Assembly: GCA_030746455.1 (NCBI GenBank)
Contig: JASLMQ010000236.1
Location: 1-12,973 of the forward strand
Source of the DNA: Candidatus Latescibacterota bacterium
Lineage (GTDB): Bacteria > Latescibacterota > UBA2968 > GCA-2709665
Direction: 5' to 3'
Length of the DNA: 12,973 nucleotides
The notes under the pieces: model-generated
Told to the model about the DNA's origin: nothing
The model's input: the letters and a program-made list of their open reading frames with translations, nothing else
Database searches by the model: none
Made by a program: the position numbers and the translations under genes
Part shown: one piece after another, positions 6,940 through 12,967 of the stretch
Position numbering within the stretch: position 1 is the stretch's first letter
Layout of the letters: each line of letters opens with the position of its first letter

Positions 6940-7354
6940 CTGGCTCCGCCTCTGCGGGGGCCTCCTTGACGATCGCAGCGGTGATGATGCCGGCAACGAC
7001 CCCCTCTACGATCGTACCGATCAGCCAGACAACGGCCAGGTTGCCAGGGATCGGCATGACCGAGTAGGTCCCGAGGCCCATGCCTATGCCCACGCCTATG
7101 CCCCACAGGAGCCCGTACTTGACGCCCGCGACCATCGATTTCGGGCTGATGAGACAGGAGTAGACGGCCACAAAGCAGAAGGACGCGACGAGAACCACCA
7201 GCCGCATCAGACCCATCTTCATCTCATCCATGGGCCGCCACAGGTCGGCCGTGGCCTCATAGGTTTTGGCAAGGAGGACCATGTGGATGACATAGTCCAG
7301 AATCTGCCACGCAACGATGACCGCGATGACTGCGATGATGAATCGCTTGACCAT
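6929..7354 (-). CDS. Small four-helix integral membrane protein, unknown function
   Basis: A 141-residue protein with four predicted transmembrane segments near residues 5-28, 47-69, 75-97 and 104-129, and a short acidic tail rich in Ala and Glu. The segment between helices 1 and 2 (TYEATADLWRPMDEMKMG) and the glycine-rich third helix (GIGVGIGMGLG) look conserved in type, but I cannot name a family. The ATG at 7352-7354 is chosen because AGAGGAG lies seven bases upstream; starting there makes the first helix begin at once, without the charged extension of the longer frame. It lies 167 nt downstream of the penicillin-acylase-family gene, and could be transcribed from its own promoter in that gap or by read-through. 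Confidence 0.8.
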   Translation of the reverse strand: MVKRFIIAVIAVIVAWQILDYVIHMVLLAKTYEATADLWRPMDEMKMGLMRLVVLVASFCFVAVYSCLISPKSMVAGVKYGLLWGIGVGIGMGLGTYSVMPIPGNLAVVWLIGTIVEGVVAGIITAAIVKEAPAEAEPEAV

Positions 7355-7361
7355 AGCTCGA

Positions 7362-7379
7362 CTCCTCTGCCGTGAGAGG
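7362..7379 (-). promoter_or_regulatory. Ribosome binding site of the membrane-protein gene, able to pair in a short hairpin
   Basis: On the minus strand AGAGGAG (7368-7362) is a strong Shine-Dalgarno sequence seven bases before the ATG. AGAGG (7368-7364) is complementary to CCTCT (7379-7375) with a 6-nt loop, so the site could be partly masked in the mRNA. The stem is only five bases. Confidence 0.45.
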
Positions 7380-7458
7380 CCCACGTCGCAAGACAGGCGG
7401 CGACCCCTCGGTTACAATGCGACCTCTGGCTTCCCCTACCACACCCCCGCACCTTCGA

Positions 7459-7476
7459 GGCGGGAGATGACCCGCC
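7459..7476 (-). terminator. Possible terminator hairpin after the acylase gene
   Basis: GGCGGG (7459-7464) and CCCGCC (7471-7476) form a perfect 6-bp GC stem with a 6-nt loop, 46 nt past the acylase stop codon on the minus strand. There is no clear T-run, so termination is uncertain. Nothing else recognisable was seen in 7355-7521. Confidence 0.35.
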
Positions 7477-7521
7477 CCGGGGCCAGCGTGAAGTACCTCC
7501 TTCCTCGGTCGGACGTTGGGA

Positions 7522-9615
7522 TCACTCGATGACCTGCAGCGTGTGCTGAAGCTTCAGGGACCGGGCGATCGGCTGCCCCGCGCGGCGGTAGCGGTTGGGC
7601 TTGAGGCGCTCCCGGCTGAAGAGAGCTTCCGCCTGGTCCCAGCTGTGAGGCGACTCCGGGTCTCCGCTCTGCCCGAATGGTACCGCGGAGTAGGATTCTA
7701 CGCGCCCCGGTCCGCGGAAGACCATGAGGGTCGTGCACGATTGGCCGCCCGTTCCGAAGTCGATGGCCAGGTCTCGCTCGGTGGTGATCGTCCTGAGAAC
7801 GTCGATGCCGGGTCCTGACCCGCCCGAGATACCCCAGGACCGGTCGCGAGCTCGGATCCTGTTGATTTCCTTCCAGGGAACTTCGATCCTCGCGTCTTTG
7901 GCCTTCATATCACCAATCGCTTCGACCAGGGCTTCGATCAAGCCCCTCCGGGTGCCCTCTCCGATCCTCTGGGCTGCCCTGATGTGCCGGGTGTTGATGG
8001 CCCGACCCCTGTCGCTGCAGAACCGCCGCCATCGGGCGTAGATCGTGGCACCGACGGATTCGCGGTCCGCGCGTCCGTCCCAATGCGCGATTAGCTCCAC
8101 GGCTCGACCGAGTTCGGCGCAGGACGGCGCGTAGTCGGATCCCAGGGCCGCATGCGCGATCACGAGGGCACGTTGCCACTGTTCCGCGCCCACGGCATAG
8201 GTGTCCAGGGCAACGTCGAACGCCTCTTGCAGGGTCATCCGCGAAAGGGAGGACAGGAGCTGCCTGGCGCGGAAGGAGCGAGGGGATTCGACCCCGGGCA
8301 CCCCATTATAGATGTAGGTCGGATACCGATCGGGTGTCAAAGGGCTGTACGGTGTCCAGAGGTCGGGAGGCGCTCCGCAGTCCTGCACCCAGCCCTGGGC
8401 CGGGTTGCGGACCTGGACGAGATCGTCCTGGGGATGGACACCGGCCCACTCGGTCGCAGGCGTGTTCCCTGGCACGGGCCGGTCCCAGCTGTAGAGCTCC
8501 GACCGCATGGGGACGCGACCGGTTCGGATGGCCACGGTGTTTCCGGCGACGTCGCCGTAGAGGATCCGCAGCGGGCCGGTCTGGGCCATGTCGAGTGCTT
8601 CATAGAAGTCCTTGACGTCCCTCGCGGTCATCTGTCGGTAGACCTGCTCGATCTGGCGAACCTGGTCGGCGCACGACAGGGCGTAGGCATAGGCGGTCGT
8701 GTCGTTTCGATGGAGGATGGGGCCGTGCCGGGTGCGCTGCATCGTCTTCTTGACGGTCTTCTCGGCCCCCGCGAACCGGACGGAGATGTGCAGGGCATCG
8801 GTGGCGATGGGACGCCAGCCATCACCGTACCGATACCGGTTAGCCGAAGGGGATTCGAGTTCGATGGCGTAGACGTCGGCCGCGTCGGGGCCGCCCGGCG
8901 CGGCAGCCCAGCCGAGATGGTCGTTGTGTCCGATCAGGAATACAGGTAGGCCCGGGTGAGTGAATCCGAAGGCGTGGAGCCGGTCTCCGTGAAGGTGTGC
9001 CTCGTACCATCGGGACGGCGAACCCCAATCCGTGTGCGGGTCGGCGCAGAGGATCACGGCATCCTCGGCGAACCTCTCGCGGGAGACGACCCACTGGTTG
9101 GAGCCGAGCTCGGGGGACGGATCCCCGTTGTACTCGCGGTCGGCCTGGCGCAGCATGTGCTCCCAGGCGAGGTGCCGCCCCAGTGCGACGATCTGGTGGG
9201 GGAGAGGGTCGAAGCCCCAGGCCGGGACGGCTTCGGGGTTGTCGCGCATATAAGTCGCGATCCCAGAGGCGAAGGCCTCGATGAGGTCCCGCACGTCGGC
9301 GCTCAGCTCCAGGTAGCGGTCTCGACTGATGCGTTCGTGCGCCCAGAGGCGGCGCTGGAAATCCAGCTCGACGAAGCCGGGGCCGAAGGCCTCGGCCATC
9401 CGGCCGGTGGCCGAGCGGATCTCTCGAAGCACGTCGGCCAAGCGGTCTTCGGCCTGTGCGTAGCCGAAGCCGTACATCACCTCCTCATCGGTGGACCCGT
9501 GTATGTGCGGCACGCCCCACCCGTCTCGGAAGATCCTGACTTCACCGGCGGCGGCGTCTGAAGGGATCGCGAGTACGGCCAGAACCGTGAGGAGAACGCA
9601 GCTGCGGTGGGACAC
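7522..9615 (-). CDS. Secreted penicillin acylase-family Ntn hydrolase
   Basis: A 697-residue precursor of the penicillin acylase (peptidase S45) family, enzymes that cleave amide bonds of acylated amines such as beta-lactams, aculeacin or N-acyl-homoserine lactones after self-processing into two chains. The GTG at 9613-9615 follows GAGG and begins a signal peptide (hydrophobic LLTVLAVLAI, cut near DAAA/G), so the product goes to the periplasm or outside. Family landmarks are RDGWGVPHIHG near 30-40, YGFGYAQAEDRL near 48-59, and GSNQWVVS, in which S172 is the expected new N-terminal nucleophile of the beta chain. GHNDHLGWA near 229 and HGPIL near 296 also fit. The segment VQDCGAPP at about 410-417 lies where relatives carry an Asn-rich segment with the oxyanion-hole asparagine, so catalysis may be altered. 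A longer open frame upstream to 10287 is antisense to DUF1844 and was not used. The substrate cannot be told. Confidence 0.9.
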   Translation of the reverse strand: MSHRSCVLLTVLAVLAIPSDAAAGEVRIFRDGWGVPHIHGSTDEEVMYGFGYAQAEDRLADVLREIRSATGRMAEAFGPGFVELDFQRRLWAHERISRDRYLELSADVRDLIEAFASGIATYMRDNPEAVPAWGFDPLPHQIVALGRHLAWEHMLRQADREYNGDPSPELGSNQWVVSRERFAEDAVILCADPHTDWGSPSRWYEAHLHGDRLHAFGFTHPGLPVFLIGHNDHLGWAAAPGGPDAADVYAIELESPSANRYRYGDGWRPIATDALHISVRFAGAEKTVKKTMQRTRHGPILHRNDTTAYAYALSCADQVRQIEQVYRQMTARDVKDFYEALDMAQTGPLRILYGDVAGNTVAIRTGRVPMRSELYSWDRPVPGNTPATEWAGVHPQDDLVQVRNPAQGWVQDCGAPPDLWTPYSPLTPDRYPTYIYNGVPGVESPRSFRARQLLSSLSRMTLQEAFDVALDTYAVGAEQWQRALVIAHAALGSDYAPSCAELGRAVELIAHWDGRADRESVGATIYARWRRFCSDRGRAINTRHIRAAQRIGEGTRRGLIEALVEAIGDMKAKDARIEVPWKEINRIRARDRSWGISGGSGPGIDVLRTITTERDLAIDFGTGGQSCTTLMVFRGPGRVESYSAVPFGQSGDPESPHSWDQAEALFSRERLKPNRYRRAGQPIARSLKLQHTLQVIE

Positions 9616-9661
9616 GGTTGCCTCGGGAGGGTGAACCTCAGTGCACTGGAATCGCAGGGCC

Positions 9662-9690
9662 TTGACAGGGTATGTGGAGTTTCTTAGCTT
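9662..9690 (+). promoter_or_regulatory. Candidate promoter for the DUF1844-lptE genes
   Basis: Perfect -35 box TTGACA (9662-9667), a 17-nt spacer, then TAGCTT (9685-9690, a weak -10 with three of six matches). It lies about 120 nt before the DUF1844 start. An AT-rich stretch TACTATAGGGTAAAC just downstream might hold a better -10. Confidence 0.35.
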
Positions 9691-9695
9691 GTCAG
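9667..9695 (-). promoter_or_regulatory. Candidate promoter for the acylase gene
   Basis: Minus strand CTGACA (9695-9690, five of six -35 bases), a 17-nt spacer, then TACCCT (9672-9667, a weak -10). It lies about 50 nt before the GTG at 9615. It overlaps the candidate plus-strand promoter. The call rests on sequence match only. Confidence 0.35.
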
Positions 9696-9807
9696 TACTA
9701 TAGGGTAAACCGGTCCGTTTGTGAAGGCAAAACCGCGAACGGCCAGGTTCCACGGACCCCGCTAAACGGGCGGTGGATACGCCGCCGGCATCTGGAGGAG
9801 CAGACCG

Positions 9808-10230
9808 ATGGCAGAGCAAGAGACGCCGACTCCCGAGCAGATGAACGAGTTCCTCTTCATGCAGTTGGTGATGATGTTCCAGGGCGCGGCCTACCAGCAC
9901 ATGGGCAAGGTGATGAACCCGGTGACGCAGAAGGTCGAGCGGGACCTCCAGCAGGCCAAGGGCTCGATCGATATGCTGGGTATGCTGGAGGAGAAGACGA
10001 AGGGCAATCTGTCGGACAACGAGGCACAGATGCTTGAGCACGCCCTGTACGAGCTCCGAATGAACTACGTGGATGAGATGAACAAGGGGGAGACCCCTGA
10101 GGAGGAGGGGGACGGGAAGACGGAAGGAGCCGACGAGGAAGGCACCGAGGGTGAAGAAGACGCACCCGAGGGCGCGCAGGAGGAGGCAGACGCTCCGGAC
10201 GAGGACCCCAAGGAGGGAGGGGCGGCGTGA
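9808..10230 (+). CDS. DUF1844 family protein with acidic C-terminal tail
   Basis: A 140-residue protein. Residues 14-88 match the DUF1844 pattern: a helical start NEFLFMQLVMMFQGAAYQHM, then AKGSIDMLGMLEEKTKGNLS, where IDxLxxLxxKTKGNL is the family hallmark, then EHALYELRMNYVDEM. The family's function is not established. Residues 92-140 are a low-complexity tail rich in Glu, Asp, Gly and Pro, probably disordered. The ATG at 9808 follows GGAGGAG at about seven bases. Its TGA overlaps the GTG of the lipoprotein gene by four bases, so the two are translationally coupled. No signal peptide, so it is cytoplasmic or associated with the inner face of the membrane. Confidence 0.88.
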   Translation: MAEQETPTPEQMNEFLFMQLVMMFQGAAYQHMGKVMNPVTQKVERDLQQAKGSIDMLGMLEEKTKGNLSDNEAQMLEHALYELRMNYVDEMNKGETPEEEGDGKTEGADEEGTEGEEDAPEGAQEEADAPDEDPKEGGAA

Positions 10231-10724
10231 CTCCACGCCTCCGCCAGTTGGCCCTGTGCGCGGTGCTTTGCGCGTACGGGTGCGCATACTACTCGACCTC
10301 GGCGACCGGTGGCGGTGGGGTCCGCTCGGTGGCGATCCCCCTGCTCGAGAACACGAGTCTGGAGCCCGGGATCCAGCAAACCCTCACAGACAGCCTGATC
10401 GAGGCCTTCGTTGCAGACGGCGCGTTGAGGGTCGTGGACGAGGACCAGGCCGACATCATCCTTCGGGGAACGGTGCTGGAGGTGCGGGAAGAGCCCTTCA
10501 CCTACGGCGATCAGGCGGATCAGTACCGGATCTCGGTCTTCGTGGACGTGAGCTGCTATGACGCGAACAAGAAGCAGACCCTGTGGGAGGAGAAGCGGCT
10601 GCTGGGATACGGGATCTACAACGCGAGGGATCAGCGCGAGATCGCGCGAAGCGAGGGACTCGGACAGGCGTTCGGGATGCTGACCCGTGATGTCGTGGAT
10701 CGGACGCAGGTGGGAGGCTGGTGA
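10227..10724 (+). CDS. lptE: LptE-family LPS-assembly lipoprotein
   Basis: A 165-residue protein with a short signal sequence and a lipoprotein-type cysteine at position 19 (AYGC), so it is probably lipid-anchored in the outer membrane. The mature part follows the LptE layout: CAYYSTSA, then VAIPLLENTSLEPGIQ, then LTDSLIEAFVADGALRVVDEDQADIILRGTV, then EEPFTYGDQADQYRISVFVDV. LptE plugs and helps assemble the LptD translocon, which inserts lipopolysaccharide into the outer membrane. The start GTG at 10227 lies in a GTGA overlap with the DUF1844 stop. The only other nearby gene on this strand is the acetyltransferase, 109 nt downstream and probably separate. Similarity to distant LptE members is by pattern; sequence identity to the E. 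coli protein would be low. Confidence 0.82.
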   Translation: MTPRLRQLALCAVLCAYGCAYYSTSATGGGGVRSVAIPLLENTSLEPGIQQTLTDSLIEAFVADGALRVVDEDQADIILRGTVLEVREEPFTYGDQADQYRISVFVDVSCYDANKKQTLWEEKRLLGYGIYNARDQREIARSEGLGQAFGMLTRDVVDRTQVGGW

Positions 10725-10734
10725 GGAGAGGCGG

Positions 10735-10845
10735 GAAAATGCAGATTGGAAGATGACGTGCGGGACCGGGACTGAAGGGCGTGTGTTGGGTGGTGGAGAC
10801 AGTTGAGTGGATGGGGAACGGCAGGAATGCAAAATGCAAAATGAG
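10735..10845 (+). repeat. Heptamer-like AATGCAA repeats between lptE and the acetyltransferase gene
   Basis: GAATGCAAAATGCAAAATGA (10826-10845) is built from 7-nt units AATGCAA. A more diverged run AAAATGCAGATTGGAAGATG (10737-10756) sits near the start of the spacer. Such AT-rich 7-nt periodic runs stand out from the surrounding GC-rich DNA and resemble dispersed intergenic heptamer repeats known in several phyla. The acetyltransferase start codon lies inside the second run. Confidence 0.45.
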
Positions 10846-12138
10846 GAGACCCACCTGACCAGACCCAATCCCGGGCCCCCGCCAGACATCCTCATCCGTG
10901 GGGTGGAGTCTGAAGCGGATCGCCGGGCCGTGAGGGAGCTGCTGGCTTCGGAGTTCGAGTACCGCCCCGGGCTTGGGAATGCCTTCGCGCGGCTGTACGA
11001 CTCCCTGCTCGACGGCGACGCCCAGGTGTCACCCGCGTGTTCCCGGGTGGCCCTCCGGGACGGGCGGGTGGTGGGGCATGTTCTCCTGGTACCGCGCCGC
11101 ATCTGCATCGACGGGATGAGCCTGCCGGGCGGCATTCTGGCCATGACGGTGGTGGCGCCCGAGCATCGCGGGCAGGGGATCGGCGGCGCCCTCGTCGAAG
11201 AAGCAGAATCCCTCGCCCGCAGCAAGGGATTGGCGATCCTGCACGTGGCCGGAGACCTCGGGTTCTACGGGCGTTTCGGCTACGTTGAGGCCTATGTATC
11301 GTGCCAGGCCGAGATGGGCGCCGCTCCGGGGCCGCCTAGATCGGCCTCCGTGCTGCGCCAGGTGAGCCCGCGCGACGCGGAGGTGCTCGCCCGGATGTCC
11401 GGCCGGAATGTGCCGGTGGGGGCCGCAGAGCCGACGCCTGATCGGTGGCGATGGGTGCTGGAGACCCGACATCCCTTCGGCATGCTCGCGGCGAACGAGT
11501 CGCACCTCGGGTACCGCGCCACCGAGGACTTCTGCCTCGCCCTCCAGGAAGGAAACCTGGTTACGGGATTCCTTCGAGCCGCTGGCGACGGGCAGACGCT
11601 CACGGTCTACGAAGCCGGGGCGGAGTCGCGGCTTTCCGCGCGGGGTCTGTCCGACGCCCTGAGTGCCTTTGCGGTACGGAGCGGCTACCGCCGCACACGG
11701 CTTCACCTGCCGCCGAACAACCCTCTGATGGGCGCCCACGCGTCCCCGAATCCTTCCATCTCCGAAGATCCCGAGCTTCTCGCCAGGGTCCTGGACCCGA
11801 AGGCCGTCCTCCAGGGTCTACTCCCGGCACTTCAGCATCGGCTCGCCGCATTCGGAAGCACCGAGAAGACGGTGACGGTCTCGTTGTCCATCGATGACGA
11901 GGGGATCGCGCTGTCTCTTAGGGACGGGCAGCTGTCCGTCCAGGACGAGGAGACACAAGTCGACCCCGAATGGCGGGTTTCCCTCCCGGGAATCGCGTTG
12001 ACCCGAGCCGTGCTGGGCACCGACAGCCTGGCGGAGCGGATCGCGCGGAGGCCCGAGGCCGCTCCACCCCTCGTGGACGCGCTCGGGGCCCTCTTCCCCC
12101 CTCGCCAGCCCTTCTTCTGGCTCGCCGACTCCCTCTGA
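10834..12138 (+). CDS. GNAT-family N-acetyltransferase with C-terminal SCP2-like or second GNAT region
   Basis: A 434-residue protein. Residues about 18-150 are a GNAT acetyltransferase domain: MTVVAPEHRGQGIGGAL (104-120) is motif A, with RGQGIGG contacting acetyl-CoA, and FYGRFGY (144-150) is the usual end of the fold. Residues 190-300 look like a second, degenerate GNAT half. Residues about 320-434 (VTVSLSIDDEGIALSLRDG, then ALFPPRQPFFWLADSL) resemble the C-terminal sterol-carrier-like domain of Eis-type acetyltransferases. It would transfer acetyl groups to an amine on an unknown acceptor. I chose the ATG at 10834 with AGGAA upstream; a GTG at 10807 in frame is possible. No signal peptide is seen, so it is cytoplasmic. 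It is not clearly linked to its neighbours. Confidence 0.82.
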   Translation: MQNEETHLTRPNPGPPPDILIRGVESEADRRAVRELLASEFEYRPGLGNAFARLYDSLLDGDAQVSPACSRVALRDGRVVGHVLLVPRRICIDGMSLPGGILAMTVVAPEHRGQGIGGALVEEAESLARSKGLAILHVAGDLGFYGRFGYVEAYVSCQAEMGAAPGPPRSASVLRQVSPRDAEVLARMSGRNVPVGAAEPTPDRWRWVLETRHPFGMLAANESHLGYRATEDFCLALQEGNLVTGFLRAAGDGQTLTVYEAGAESRLSARGLSDALSAFAVRSGYRRTRLHLPPNNPLMGAHASPNPSISEDPELLARVLDPKAVLQGLLPALQHRLAAFGSTEKTVTVSLSIDDEGIALSLRDGQLSVQDEETQVDPEWRVSLPGIALTRAVLGTDSLAERIARRPEAAPPLVDALGALFPPRQPFFWLADSL

Positions 12139-12209
12139 GGCAGATCGCCAACCTATCCCGCAGATCAGGATGAACAAGAGCTGCCGACCCGGCATGCGCC
12201 TGGCCCTGA

Positions 12210-12228
12210 GTTGGTGAAATCCACCAAC
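12210..12228 (+). other. Hairpin downstream of the acetyltransferase gene
   Basis: GTTGGTG (12210-12216) and CACCAAC (12222-12228) form a perfect 7-bp stem with loop AAATC, 71 nt past the acetyltransferase stop. No T-run follows. It may end that transcript with help from a factor. The rest of 12139-12275 shows nothing I can name. Confidence 0.35.
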
Positions 12229-12275
12229 GCCGGATCGCCGCGCCGGGCAAGGGGATTCGCCCTGCCAAAAGGGGC

Positions 12276-12302
12276 TAAAGCTTCTGCCCAGGCGTCCGAT
12301 AG
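12276..12302 (+). promoter_or_regulatory. Sigma-28 (FliA)-type promoter
   Basis: TAAAGCTT (12276-12283), a spacer of exactly 11 nt, then TCCGATAG (12295-12302). The known sigma-28 consensus is TAAAGTTT-N11-GCCGATAA, so 7 of 8 and 6 of 8 bases match with ideal spacing. Transcription would begin near 12309. It points at the small ORF at 12363 and would place it under motility control. The match is by eye and has not been scored against a genome background. Confidence 0.6.
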
Positions 12303-12313
12303 TATCTGTGTAT

Positions 12314-12329
12314 GGTATCATATGATATC
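12314..12329 (+). promoter_or_regulatory. Palindromic operator candidate just downstream of the sigma-28 promoter
   Basis: TATCATATGATA (12316-12327) is a perfect 12-bp palindrome; one mismatch further out, the G at 12314 pairs with the C at 12329. It sits about 7-18 nt after the predicted transcription start, where a repressor would block initiation or escape. It is AT-rich in a GC-rich window. No regulator gene is nearby. Confidence 0.4.
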
Positions 12330-12362
12330 AGAAAGTTCACACCACAACGCCAAGGAGGGCAC

Positions 12363-12548
12363 ATGTTTCGACAGGATGTGGATCCCCGGGCTCGGATCAC
12401 AGGAAGTGATCACGGGCAAAACACCTTCATCGAACCTCCCCTTACCGAAACCGATTCCACCTGCCGATCTCCCCTGTTCAAGAATCTGCTGAGCAAAGAT
12501 TTCTTTGCTTTTATGAGTCGCTTCTTCGTGAACCGATGTCCCTCTTGA
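12363..12548 (+). CDS. Small 61-residue ORF of unknown function behind the sigma-28 promoter
   Basis: An unrecognised 61-residue ORF. The ATG at 12363 follows AAGGAGG (12352-12358) four bases away, a near-perfect ribosome site. The upstream GTG-type extension of the same frame would start inside the palindrome and is less likely. The first half is polar and acidic, and the end SPLFKNLLSKDFFAFMSRFF looks like an amphipathic, aromatic-rich helix. Third-base GC is lower than in the large genes of the window, so it is either recently acquired, weakly constrained or not a true gene. It lies 60 nt after the predicted sigma-28 promoter. A role in motility or surface attachment is only a guess from the promoter. 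Confidence 0.45.
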   Translation: MFRQDVDPRARITGSDHGQNTFIEPPLTETDSTCRSPLFKNLLSKDFFAFMSRFFVNRCPS

Positions 12549-12631
12549 GCTCTAAGCCGGCTTGCGGGGGGAATCCGTCTTTGGACTGCGCGGAAGCGAC
12601 CATCGGGCCGTGACGACGGCCTCATTTGGAT

Positions 12632-12637
12632 AGGAGG
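12632..12637 (+). promoter_or_regulatory. Perfect Shine-Dalgarno site for the second small ORF
   Basis: AGGAGG six bases before the ATG at 12644. It fixes the start of that ORF and argues against the TTG at 12626, which lies upstream of the site. Confidence 0.6.
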
Positions 12638-12643
12638 GCAGCT

Positions 12644-12829
12644 ATGGATCGGTACGACTCAGAGCGCTTGATCCGGCGGTTCGGTTTTGAGAAGGGGCTT
12701 GGCCTGCTGAATGTGTTGGCCGCGCGGGACCTCGGGATGATTCCCGAGACACGCGTCGCCCACTTCGTCCGAGAGAATATCCAGTTCTACTCCAGCGCAG
12801 GATTGTCTCCCGGACGAGCCGAAGGCTGA
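12644..12829 (+). CDS. Second small 61-residue ORF of unknown function
   Basis: An unrecognised 61-residue ORF with an ideal ribosome site. Residues 5-53 are predicted mostly helical: SERLIRRFGFEKGLGLLNVL, then AARDLGMIPETRVAHFVRENIQFY. The tail AGLSPGRAEG is flexible. Codon use is closer to the large genes than in the preceding small ORF, which supports coding. It has the same length as that ORF but shows no sequence similarity to it. It lies 95 nt downstream of it, may share the sigma-28 transcript, and is followed by a strong inverted repeat at 12933-12967. No signal peptide is evident. It could be a small regulator or adaptor, but no helix-turn-helix or metal motif is clear. The 12830-12932 stretch after it shows no gene. 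Confidence 0.5.
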   Translation: MDRYDSERLIRRFGFEKGLGLLNVLAARDLGMIPETRVAHFVRENIQFYSSAGLSPGRAEG

Positions 12830-12932
12830 AGGCCAGCGGCGGCACCGTCCACAAACATAGAACCTGGACTTAGCGGAGGGCACTGCCGCGTTCTTCTGAA
12901 AACAAAACGAACGACCCCTTCAACCGAACGCC

Positions 12933-12967
12933 AAGAGGGGGCGCGATCTCAGATCGCGCCCCCTCTT
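12933..12967 (+). terminator. Strong perfect inverted repeat, probable transcription terminator
   Basis: A perfect 17-bp inverted repeat (12933-12949 pairing with 12951-12967) around a single central C at 12950. As RNA it would form about a 15-bp GC-rich stem (AGAGGGGGCGCGAT with ATCGCGCCCCCTCT) and a 5-nt loop. The right arm ends CTCTT and is followed by CTC, giving only a partial T-tract. The symmetry would let it work in both directions, ending the small-ORF transcript and any gene reading inward from beyond the window. Confidence 0.65.

Noticed and set aside
7522..10287. A 921-codon minus-strand open frame including the acylase
   Set aside because: The first 224 codons lie antisense to the DUF1844 and lptE genes and are low-complexity. 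The signal peptide and ribosome site place the start at 9615.
10065..11225. 386-codon minus-strand open frame rich in Ser, Arg and Pro
   Set aside because: It is antisense to lptE and the acetyltransferase, with biased composition and no family match.
12395..12411. GATCAC-AGGAA-GTGATC inverted repeat
   Set aside because: Six-base arms inside an ORF with no regulatory context; expected by chance at this scale.
12211..12492. 93-codon plus-strand frame overlapping the first small ORF
   Set aside because: It starts upstream of the predicted sigma-28 promoter, runs through the promoter and palindrome, and has no ribosome site.
12492..12512. AGCAAAG-ATTT-CTTTGCT hairpin followed by TTT
   Set aside because: The stem is only 7 bp and AT-rich, the T-run is short, and it lies inside the first small ORF. 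It is too weak to call an intrinsic terminator.
12410..12625. 71-codon minus-strand frame opposite the small ORFs
   Set aside because: It lacks a good ribosome site and is opposed by the predicted sigma-28 transcript. Basic composition alone does not support it.
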